From positions 1-64,000 of the forward strand of contig VFIW01000155.1 of assembly GCA_006386115.1 (NCBI GenBank): a stretch of 64,000 bases of DNA, written 5' to 3'. Shown in pieces: positions 34,501 through 43,670 of the stretch (the first letter of the stretch is position 1; every line of letters starts with the position of its first letter). A model generated the notes under the pieces. The model had not been told where the DNA came from. It made no database searches and saw nothing but the letters and a program-made list of their open reading frames with translations. This DNA is from Globisporangium splendens (taxonomy: Eukaryota > Oomycota > Peronosporomycetes > Pythiales > Pythiaceae). The position numbers and the translations under genes were made by a program.

Positions 34501-35805
34501 CTCAATCAGAGTTGTTGACGATGTTCATATGTCCCTACACACCACCAGAGTGAGATACGTCCTCGCACTCGGACTGCGATTCATTCCAAAGATCGTTCCC
34601 GTTCCGGTGATGCGCCATCTTTCAGGCAAACTGAATATTTCCCTGTTCCTTGTTGCGCGGCGAACGACAACGCGGTTCTTCCGTTCTGGTCCTTCTCGGT
34701 CACGTCATGCTCCACGATGATCAAAAGCTGCACAATCTCTGTCTTCCGCTTCAGCCGCCCAATACCACAAAGGACTTGTTCCATTCTTGTCCTTCCTGTC
34801 ACTGTCAGCTCCAAGATCGACCCAAACACACACATCTCTGTCCTTGCCTTATACAGCAGCAACCACAAAGGCCCGTTTCTTGTCGTCCTTCTCAGTCACA
34901 TCAGCTCCAAAATCGACCAAAGCTGCACTCTCTGTCTTGCCTGCTTAGCCGCATACCACAAAGGACTTCTTCCATCCTTGGCCCTCTCCGGTCACGTCAG
35001 CTTCCTCGATCAACCAAAACACCGCACAATCTCTGTCTGCCTGCTTTAGCCGCCTACCCAAAAACTTGTTCCATCCTCGTCCTTCTCGGTCACGTCAGCT
35101 CCCTCGATCGACAAACACGCACAATCTTGTCTTGCCTGCTTCAGCCGCATACCACAAAGGACTTCTTCCGTTCTTGTCCTTCTCGGTCACGTCAGCTCCA
35201 AGATCGATCAAAAGCTGCACAATCTCTGTCTTGCCTGCTTCAGCCGCATACCACAAAGGACTTGTTCCATTCTTGTCCTTCTCGGTCACGTCAGCTCCTC
35301 GATCAACCAAAACACGCACAATCTCTGTCTTGCCTGCTTCAGCCGCATACGACAAAGGACTTGTTCCAAACTCGTCCTTCTCGCTCACGTCAGCTCCAAG
35401 ATCAACCAAAAGCCGCACAGTCTCTGTCTTGCCTGCTTTAGCCGCGTACGACAAAGGACTTCTTCCATCCTCGTCCTTCTCGGTCACATCGGCTCCTCGA
35501 TCAACCAAAAGCTGCACAATCTCTGTCTTGCCTGCTTTAGCCGCGTACGACAAAGGACTTCTTCCATTCTTGTCCTTCTCGGTCACAACAGCTCCTCGAT
35601 CAACCAAAACCCGCACAATCTTTGCATTCCCGTGTTCGACAGCATGCGAAAGTGCCGTCCGTCCGTCGACCTTGCCATCCACGTTAGTCGTGCTGTCAGC
35701 CAGAAGTAGTTGAATACCTTCCACGTCCCCACAGCTCACCGCATCTACCAGCGCTCTGGAGACGTCTTGAACGCGCTCCGGCGTCGTGGTGCAGGTGTTT
35801 CCCAT
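31518..35805 (-). CDS. Ankyrin-pseudokinase-kinase gene, unit A
   Basis: Exon 1 runs from ATG 35805 to 32977 and exon 2 from 32894 to 31518, with an 82-nt intron joined in phase 0. The start MGNTCTTT fits an N-myristoylation site with a palmitoylatable Cys. About 10-11 ankyrin repeats follow, then a helical linker, a pseudokinase (HGD instead of HRD; GLE in place of DFG), and in exon 2 a helical linker and a TKL-like kinase. The kinase keeps GQGAFG, the VVVK lysine (residue 218 of exon 2), HND at 308-310, DFG at 328-330 and SPE. Between about 33,620 and 35,140 many small indels, including a 13-base G run at 34447, break the frame; they look like poor-quality assembly. Likely membrane-associated signalling protein; substrates unknown. 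Confidence 0.7.
32895..32976 (-). other. Intron between pseudokinase and kinase, unit A
   Basis: Donor GAG|GTACGT and acceptor ACCAG|CCATCA, 82 nt; both flanking codons are complete. Removing it fuses ...THIE to PSEYASID... and on into the kinase without a stop. The same intron is at 45048-45129 (B) and 56954-57035 (C). Confidence 0.75.
33620..35140. other. Indel-rich patch, probably low-quality assembly, unit A
   Basis: Compared with unit C, this stretch has frequent one-base gains and losses and a homopolymer of 13 G (34447-34459), while sequence on both sides is almost identical between units. The edges are abrupt. Confidence 0.55.
34600..35670 (-). repeat. 99-bp coding ankyrin repeats, unit A
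   Basis: About ten repeats of 33 codons with consensus GKTEIVQLLVDRGAVVTEKD then DGRSPLSYAAKA. Clean from 35,670 to about 35,150; the left part is disturbed by small indels. Confidence 0.85.
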
Positions 35806-36015
35806 GCTTTCGTCTCTTGTGGTTGCGCTGAAGAAAACGAATGAAGGGGAATGCGAGCTCAATTGAAGAAGGAAATTGGGAAATGAGGTCGACTCTCTCC
35901 AACTTGTGTCTTTTCTGCTCCCAAAGTCCCACTCTCTTGTCACAAAAGAAAAAATCACCACAGAGCAGCTGCTATTCGCTGTTCCAGTGTTTGGCGATAT
36001 CATTTCGAACAACAA

Positions 36016-38339
36016 GGCAGAAAGAGATGCGCATTTTCTGTAGAAAGATTTTTTAACTAATGTGCCGAAGCGATGGCGCCGCCGTCCCCCACATGCTCAA
36101 GCCAATCACTGGACATTGTCGTGTTCATTGAAGAACACGAAGCATCGTCGCTTTGTGCTTCTATCAGCTGAAGCGAATAGTGAATGCAGAGGAGGATGCT
36201 GGCAAGTGGAGCTGGCTGTCGATATCGACAGTGGATTGTGTGTGGGTACAGAAGGTGTTGCAGTAAATCCCATTGTTTTTCTACCAATAGAGGAGTGTTG
36301 TAAAATCTAGCATTCCGATTGGACGAAGATGCATTTTTCTGCCAATCGAGCGTGCATAAATGGTTGAAGTAAAGTACGTACCACATCATCCAAGGTTGCT
36401 GATCCCTGCACTTAGCGACCATGCAAGATTACAGCATGGGTTTTCTGAGGCATCTCTTTCTATTACCAGTTGCATTCACACCCATTCTGATCAATCACCA
36501 GCGTAATTTTACACAAGTGATCAAGTTTCTCTCACACACAGAAAAAGCATTTCCATTCCATCCTTTTTCCATCACCTCCCAGCATTCGCACTCACAACCA
36601 CACCTTCCCTTTTCCGCACGGATGCGTCACTTGGAGGGATGACGGACGCGTCATTGGATCCTTCGCGAGACACTCAAATGCGAGCTCCTACTCGCGGTCG
36701 GAGGAGCTTTGAATGCGCAACGCTGGCTGTCCCCATGACAGAGGATACGACGACTTGACTGAGTCCGATGGAATTGTCCACACCGCCCCCACTTGACTGC
36801 TGCAGCTTTTGATGCGTCGTGGTGCGGTGTCGTGGACCGGCAGTGATCACCGAGGCAGAATGGCAGAATACGTCCACGTCACTAGTCCTCAAGTACGGTG
36901 CGTCATTCGCGAGGATCTCAGGCGCAAGCAGATCATCGTGTGAGCTGGTGTTACAATGCAGCTGCACTCCCCATTCAACGTGAGCTGATACACCTGAGGC
37001 TTTCATGACATCGATCGCGATGTGTCTTTTGCGTTGTCCCATACGTTCACAAATTTGCCATCACGCTGTTGGACTCTGCAGGTGCATTCGATGTTGTGGC
37101 CAATGAGTGAAGCTTGTGCCGACGGACTTGATCAAACAGGTTGACATCGTGAAGGACGTGACTGACGGTACGTTCTGAGCTTGCTCAATACGTCTCAATA
37201 AAACGACGAGCGCGCTTGGGCACGACAAAGCCACTGCCCATGTGTTTGCAAGCAGACAGAAAAAGGGTGCGAAGCTGGCAGCTAAAAAGAAGCGATGCTG
37301 ACGATGACTTTGGACCACACCGCGATCGACGATCGCTCTCGCTTCCAGCAACGCAGCACGGCGAGAACGAAATGGACAAACTGGAGACCACGACAGACCT
37401 GGGACCCTCGCGAACTGCGTCTCAAACTCCAAAGTGCACACTCCCGTCGCGAAACTGGCAGACGCAACGTGTCGCGACCTTGATTGCTCGACGAGGAGAG
37501 AGCTACGGTGCAGGCGCTGCAAACCAGCTCGACGTCGAAATCGCACTGAGGATCTCGCGGTTCGCGGACGTGGCGATATGAGACAACAACACCCAACGAG
37601 CGATTATGAATACAACGCTCAGCAGCACATCAAGCACACCCTCAACGTGCGATCCTAACCACCGCGAGCCTCATCTACGAGTTCATCACGAGGGTCGGCA
37701 CCTCGCGGTCACCGAGAGCGCCGATGGGATGAAACTGGCAGAAATCGTCTGTCACTGTGCGAGGCGTGAAAATGAACCACTTCGTTGGCGAAAGTAGTTC
37801 AAACGAAAACAACCATGGAAATCGAAATGGTGCTGCGGATGTGAAGACCCAAGTAGCAGTGCTGTTGCCCAGAGTGATTCGTTTCCTGGGTCCGGCGTCG
37901 TGATCGAACAGAACTTGTACCTGCTCACGGTCAGGCGCGCGTAGTCGGTCGTTGAGGATAACAGCGGTGTTATCGTGGTCGAAGGGTCGCCGCAGCACGT
38001 GCTCGAGGACTCCTGCATGGTCCAGATGGCGCCAATGCTGGTGACCACACGATCGCATTTTGAGACCTGTTTCCCAACACGGAAAAACACACATCCACAA
38101 TGCTCGCTGGAATGACGGCACTAGCATCACCTGTGACCGTCTGATTGACGATGAGAAGCTCGGGCGGCGTAGGTGATCGATGTCCAATGGTGACGTCCAA
38201 CGCGTACGCTGTAGCAGGCGTAGCACACGACGATGGATACTTTCCCCGAAGAACTTGAAGCTTACGATTTTGCACTCCCATCTTGCAGTGTCCCGACTCT
38301 TTCCAACCGCGATAACGTCAGGGTGACAGCGGCACCTTC
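36016..38339. other. Unit A region upstream of the kinase gene, no gene assigned
   Basis: The first few hundred bases should hold the ankyrin-kinase promoter. Several mid-sized frames on both strands (for example 37061-37546 minus, 37216-37581 plus, 37675-38412 minus) resemble nothing I recognise. Frames jump as in decayed genes. Repeated as 47,922-50,245 in unit B; only the first ~550 bp is present in unit C. Confidence 0.4.
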
Positions 38340-38868
38340 CCACGAAGAAAAGCAAATCTGCACCACTCTGTTCTTGCGCAGCGAGCAGCGACGCTTTGTA
38401 GATGTAGTGCATCTAGAACATCTCGGCATCGATCGCCGATGGCACAAGATCCGTGAATTTCTCTACAACCGAAGGATAATGCACCAGTACTTCTGCCTTC
38501 ACCGCCTCCAGCTCATCACTCTGCGTCCCAGTCTTCCACTTTGCAAGCGTTTCCGCGTCCATCGGTGGCTCCAAGTACGTGTCGGCATCTTCTTGCAGCG
38601 CCAGCAACCGGAACCGTCATACCGACAATGCATCGTTGCTCTCGTCTTTGTCGTCACTACACTCGGGAGTCCCTCTCGCGAGCGAACCGAGTATTCCATC
38701 ACCGAGTGAGGCAGATCCAAGGCAACTCTGTCCTCGATCGAAAAGACCGAAAACCAGCAACTTGGAGCCTATTCTGTCGGACGAACGCACCACATTGGAG
38801 CCGACTTGGTCCAGGTTCAGATTCTCACATAATTTCACGAGCGTGTTCCGCCAATGGAATAACACCAC
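38340..38868 (-). pseudogene. BSD-domain protein relic, unit A
   Basis: Minus-strand reading gives VKLCENLNLDQVGSNV, then a frame switch near 38,610, then YLEPPMDAETLAKW, a helical stretch, and FTDLVPSAIDAEMF-stop-MHYIYKASLLAAQEQ. The LVP...F(W)..Y.YKA pattern is the BSD domain core, where FW-x-RYFYK is typical; here the Trp codon is TAG. The downstream remainder towards 37,700 is decayed. BSD proteins act in transcription or membrane traffic; this copy cannot be made full length. Confidence 0.55.
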
Positions 38869-40157
38869 AGATTGATTTTGCTGCTGGTTTGCTGACTTCG
38901 TCTGCGGAATGCAGCACCTTGGGATCCACTCCGTCCGCCAAATAGAGTAGTTTCGAACCGACTTGACCGAAGTAATCAGACTACCAAACGATGTCTCCAG
39001 AGCTTTCGCTCTTCACGGTCTCTCATGTCGAACAAAAGAGATAGAACCAAACATGTATTGCAGTGTGTGTGACTGTCGCAACTCAAGCACCGGAACCAGC
39101 AAACAGTGTTTGCAGCAAGCAGTGTGCAAACTTTGCTGGTTTCGATGCTTGAGTGCGGAAGTGGTGTTTGGCAAACAGCACTTTGGCGACTTGTCAACTT
39201 GCTGTCAAAGAGGGAGCCAGTTGGGAGTGCTGTAACTCTCGTCACAACACAATCCAAACTGGCCCTTTTTGTCAAATGGTGCAAGCAGCTACTGTGGGGA
39301 CTCGATCAGAGCGCCCCCTCAACCCAGTACCTCAGGTTACCATCACTCTATTTTGTAGGTTGTATCAAATGTCAGATACATTCTCAAGAACAATTTTGCA
39401 CAACAATTCAGTTTATGGTATATCACAAGAATCGAACTCATGATATGCTGACTGTCAAAATGGGAAAACCTCTCGTTTGCACAATAGAACCCCAGGGGCG
39501 ACTGCTTGTTTTTGTTTGCGATGTGAACTTCAAGCAGTTTGAGTGGCACAACGCAGACCACACAACGAACAAATCGAATCGAAATGTCGTGCGTAATGCG
39601 ATGCGCGTCTTGTCAGCCGCATGGTGCGGTCTCGACACAACTCAGACGAAAGAAACAGCAGCAGCAGGGGTGCGTGTGTGGTGTGCCTGGCTTCGCCATG
39701 GCTACGGTTGTGCAATGCTCACTCTTTTCGAGCAAGATCTGTGCGCGATTGCATCAAGGGACATTTCGAGTGAATGGTCAGCGTTTGAGGTACGCGTCGG
39801 ATCGCACGCACGCATGTGCAGTTGTTCCAGACAAGTCGTTTGGGGTGCTGACTCGCGTTCTGCGCGACACAAACAAGACCGACGCTCGGTGTATCATCTT
39901 TTGTGCATCGTGCATGCGGCGTTTGCATGTGAAAACACGCGCTCACTGAGTAATAATGGACACGGCAGAATACGCTCGTCGTTCGCGCATTCCCTCAACA
40001 AATTGCTGAAAGCGCATGCGCCACGATGCAACAAATTCACAGACCACCTCATACATATTTCACTTTTTTCTTTTCGTTTTCGTGCCAGAAATTTTACCAC
40101 GATAACTACACTTCTTTCTCGCTCAGCTCAATAAAAAATGGACGAGTGCTAAACTCT
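38869..40157. other. Unit A right part with an unassigned long + frame
   Basis: A 342-codon frame (39106-40134, +) is open but has no recognised domain, a Cys/Arg-rich composition and no clear start context, so I do not call it a gene. A long hairpin lies at 39082-39153. Repeated at 50,775-52,063. Confidence 0.35.
39082..39153. repeat. Long imperfect hairpin, unit A
   Basis: Arms 39082-39103 (CTCAAGCACCGGAACCAGC...) and 39132-39153 pair at 20 of 22 positions around a 28-nt loop that itself contains a GTTTGC/GCAAAC pair. With one bulge the outer stem extends through CGCAACTCAAG / CTTGAGTGCG. Confidence 0.6.
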
Positions 40158-40966
40158 CTACAATTCGTCCTTTTCGTCGGCGGCTTCCTCCTTCTACTCC
40201 ACCTCCTCGTCGTCCTCCTTGGCTCCGTCGTCCTTCTTGGCGTGTATGACGGAACGACCTGCTCTGGAGGACTCGATGGCGCGACCTGAGACGCATTATA
40301 GACCGCACTAGGCGATTGTCCACGAGCTCTTCTTGCTGTAGCTGCTGGGATAGCCACTGGCGCCGTGTCAGCCAGCGGGAGCTGCTGCACACCGCCGCAA
40401 TGATACTGCTGAGGCACAGGCGCTGACATCTGCATCACATGCTGAATCTTGGAGAGCGCATGCTGCGCTTGATAGCCGCCTGCAGCTGCTGCCATCATAC
40501 CGCTTGAGCCTGCACGCACACCGGTGAGAGCGTCGTTCATGAGCATGTCCGAGAGCAGATCCCACTCGTTGCCGCCGTCGCTCGGAGGCGACGAGAAGCC
40601 CGAACTGTCCGTCTGACTGCTCCACGCGCCGGGACTCTGACCCCTGTGCTCGTAGCCGCCGCGCTCGTCTTCGTCCGACTCATTACTCCCATATCCACCA
40701 TTCTCACGACCACTATACACCGGTGTCTGCGGGAGATACGCGTAATGCTGCGGAAGATGTTGCTGGTGTGGCGGGAACGGGTGCGGATGTTGCGGGAACC
40801 GCATGGCGTACGCGTAATGTTGCTCATGCTGTTGTTGCGGCAAGTTGTTGACTTGCACTGTGCGCATCGGGTCGCTGCCGACAGGAAACGCCGGGTGGAA
40901 GTGCTGCGGCTGCCTGCCGTCGTCGTCGCGGGGGAGCGCGAGGCCACTGAACGCGTTGCTCTGCAT
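40106..40966 (-). CDS. Chimeric truncated bZIP-START 5' half, junction A/B
   Basis: 286 residues. About the first 240 are the Gln/His-rich N-terminal region of the bZIP-START protein, nearly identical to the original at 28814-28089. At the duplication junction (40241) reading passes into foreign sequence and adds a short Arg-rich tail (YTPRRTTEPRRTTRRWSRRR and more) before the stop at 40106. It lacks the basic region, zipper and START domain. The full upstream region (~1 kb) was copied too, so it may be transcribed. Whether it is translated is unknown. Confidence 0.5.
   Translation of the reverse strand: MQSNAFSGLALPRDDDGRQPQHFHPAFPVGSDPMRTVQVNNLPQQQHEQHYAYAMRFPQHPHPFPPHQQHLPQHYAYLPQTPVYSGRENGGYGSNESDEDERGGYEHRGQSPGAWSSQTDSSGFSSPPSDGGNEWDLLSDMLMNDALTGVRAGSSGMMAAAAGGYQAQHALSKIQHVMQMSAPVPQQYHCGGVQQLPLADTAPVAIPAATARRARGQSPSAVYNASQVAPSSPPEQVVPSYTPRRTTEPRRTTRRWSRRRKPPTKRTNCREFSTRPFFIELSEKEV
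40158..40240 (-). pseudogene. 3' tail of a KDEL-ending gene at the A/B junction
   Basis: In a minus-strand frame different from the chimera, the sequence reads AKKDDGAKEDDEEVE, a TAG at 40194, KEEAADEKDEL and a stop at 40158. An acidic tail ending KDEL is typical of ER-lumen proteins such as calreticulin, PDI or GRP94. Only ~28 codons remain; the gene body is not in this window. Confidence 0.5.
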
Positions 40967-41980
40967 GTTCACTTGCTTGTAATACGCCCCTGGATGTCGG
41001 AGATGCCGGTGCGCGCGTGGGGTGGGTGGGCTCCAATATTCGCCTGTTTCGACAAGAAATGTTTGCTGTTGTGTTGCTTGTCTTGTGGGCACAATCAAAT
41101 AGAAAAAAACGTGCTTTGGTCCCCTCTCTCGACAGTTGCAATGGAAGAGGCTTAAAAGGGGCTTTTGAGATCAACACACACACACAAAATCAAAGAGTAA
41201 TGACGTCATGAGTGTCAGCCACTTTTGGGTGCTTAAAGGGGTTGATGCGGTCTTTCGTTGAACGGAGAGCCCCTTTATCGATCGCACTTTGTGAGGTAAA
41301 GAGTAGGCTGTTTCTTTTTCAGTGCTTGATCACTCAATGATGGCGAATTTTGCCTCGATACTAAACTATTCGACCTTTTTATAGTGCACATTATGGTGTT
41401 TGATCTTAGCCGTTGAGGGTGAGCTGACCCTTGTTGTGCTGCAGATTCGGAGCGGAAGGAGAGGTTGAAGAGAGGTTAGGTCAGATAAATAAAGAAGTCA
41501 AAACAAGGTGTTCTATGACAGAGTCAGTGCGGATATTATGTTTCTAACAACCGTCAAATGTGCTCATTGTTCAAATTGGACCTGATTTTGAGAATTGAGT
41601 TGTGGATGAGCACAATCATTAGGTACAGACGTTGCAGTTGTTGACGTCATGCAACTCCAGCAGCACCTTCGAAAATGAATACGTACTTTATGCGTGTCAC
41701 TCTCTCCACCCATTCGTTGCCAACTTGCTTCTCTGGTTCGCGTTGGCAACTCGAACACGCAAGCTCGACTTGACCACGTGCGGAGTGAATCTTACCACGA
41801 CAAGGTCTTTACAACAACAACTGGCCGCAGCACAAAAGGATGCCCACTGTGCTTATCGCAACTCCTATGTTACAGATAAGTCGCTCACAAAAATGCCCAG
41901 CCTGTGTATCCGGCGACAGAGGAGAACAGAGAATTGAGCTTGCTGCCACTGACACTGCGAGCGTTGTCTGCTTCGTCTTT
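40967..41980. other. Unit B intergenic: upstream of chimera
   Basis: Copy of 28,815-29,827; no gene recognised. Confidence 0.45.
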
Positions 41981-42893
41981 CTATTCTTCGTCTTGTTTGC
42001 TGTCCGCATCGTCTTCGTTATTTGCCGCCACATCTTGATCGTTCTCTTCCTTCTTGTCCTCGTGCTCCATTTCTTCCTCTTCAGCTGCTGCGTCCTCTCC
42101 TTTCCTCGTCGTCACATCGCTGTCGCAGCACATCACAGCACATCACACTCCCCTCAACGGTCTTCTGCACCACCGTCGCGACTTCCGCGGCATCCTCATC
42201 GCACTGATGATTAGAGCCATTTACGCGTTGTAGCACCGCAACAAGTGAGGTAACATAAAGAGTGAACAGCGCACGACGTACCTCTTGGAGTACCTCTTGG
42301 AGTATCGCACTCACCAAACGCACCATCAGCTCAAGACGACGCCGACAGCCTGCGGCGGACACCACCAATTGCGCATTATGGAAACAGCGCCTCTTCAATC
42401 GCACAGCAATAGGGAACATGGACGCTTCGCTGCTGCTGATCATAGTGGTGCTCGTACTCACTCCCTCCTTCGCTCTCGGATGCTGCTGTCGTCATGGGAG
42501 AAAAGAAGACGTCGTCATCATCTTCATCGACGACGTCTTGTGTGTTGCTGAGCGCTCCATTTGCGAAAATGCGTCCGGGTTGTGCAACGTTCTTTCGAAA
42601 GAGTGAGAAGGAATGACACGGAGTGACGCACGTCCACTCATCTGGTGCCTTCGGACGACATGCCAGCGCGAGTGTTGGCAGCTTGGCGCGCACTCACCAT
42701 TTTCAAATGGCCACACACGTCGCAGACCAATGGATGATGCGATTGCGCGTCTTGCGCGCTGCGTGTGCGCGGATGGATGGATGAGTAAATGCACACACAA
42801 CCGCCAGCGTCGAGGGAATGCGCGTTGCTGACACTGCGACGTGATGCCTTCAGTCGTGTGTGCGCCTTGTGTGCGCATGGTTGTGGACAATGT
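41981..42893 (-). CDS. Possible multi-exon acidic-protein gene, unit B
   Basis: Copy of 29,828-30,740 with only a few base changes (e.g. 42,185 and 42,238). The same acidic C-terminal frame and zinc-finger-like CDVCGH run are preserved. Exon borders remain unresolved. Confidence 0.3.
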
Positions 42894-43670
42894 GGAGTGC
42901 TTTGCATTCCAGGGACAAGCAAGAAGAGTGAACAGCAGAAGAGAAAGGCAGGTGATCTCGTGGGACGAGGCGTGATGCAGGCGAGCTGCCTTTTCTTATA
43001 TAGTATGTGTTGCACTGCCTTTTGCACATGGCTGTTGATTGATTGACGCCTGCTGCTGGATCAAGTGTGTGTGCTCGTGTGTTGCTATTTTGTTGTTGTT
43101 GAGCCGCAGTGCCACTATGAGGCTTTCCGAGGACAGCGTGAAGTGCGGCGCGTTTGTGCGTGATTGCATCTACAGACATTGAATAATGGAGCGTACCATC
43201 TGCGAGCGTCATGTTTGTCAATTTGAAAACCATGCTTCATTGAGTCAGTGCCATCGAGAGTGTGCGAGCTGGGTTATTGCTTAGCCTCGCGCTCCACAGG
43301 AGTTTTTCGTTTCGCACATGCAGTGTTGTGGAGTTCAAATGCAGTAGCAGCAGTCGTTTTAGATGAGTATGATATGTCTGATCATGTATATCAGACGCGC
43401 CGTACATGAAAACCAGAAAAGGATACACTTTTTCTTCATTCAAAGCATCTGACGTCGAGTTGACGGACCAAGGAAACAAATACACACACACACATAAAGG
43501 ATTTATTCGTTTTTCAATGCGCTTTTTCTTTTCGTCATGCATCCATACACTGTACTTGCCAGATGAGAAAAACGAGTATGCAGAATCATGCAATATCTAA
43601 AACGGAAGATTTTGATCTGTAGACGTGGTCGCACTGGTACTCGGCAAGGAAAGCAAAGAGATGATTGGAC
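42894..43670. other. Unit B intergenic, no gene seen
   Basis: Copy of 30,741-31,517. Confidence 0.45.

Larger units (their letters stand above)
28089..40240. repeat. Segmental triplication, unit A (12.15 kb)
   Basis: From 28089 the sequence recurs at 40241 and 52147. Unit A contains the 5' part of the bZIP-START gene, a possible acidic-protein gene, the ankyrin-pseudokinase-kinase gene, a BSD-domain relic and a KDEL-type 3' tail at its right end. It differs from B and C by scattered single-base changes near the left edge, e.g. 28,130-28,275, while B and C are almost identical there. Confidence 0.95.

Noticed and set aside
36421..36642. 73-codon + frame with a hydrophobic N-terminus resembling a small secreted protein
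   Set aside because: The hydrophobic stretch is short, there is no clear cleavage site, and in unit C the frame is cut by the LINE insertion; support is too weak.
39418..39445. Minus-strand GAGTTCGATTCTTG resembling a tRNA B-box
   Set aside because: No acceptor or anticodon stem can be folded around it.
39106..40134. 342-codon + strand frame in units A and B
   Set aside because: No domain, no credible start context, overlaps a hairpin at its left end, and identity between A and B only reflects recent duplication. Kept as a remark, not called as a gene.
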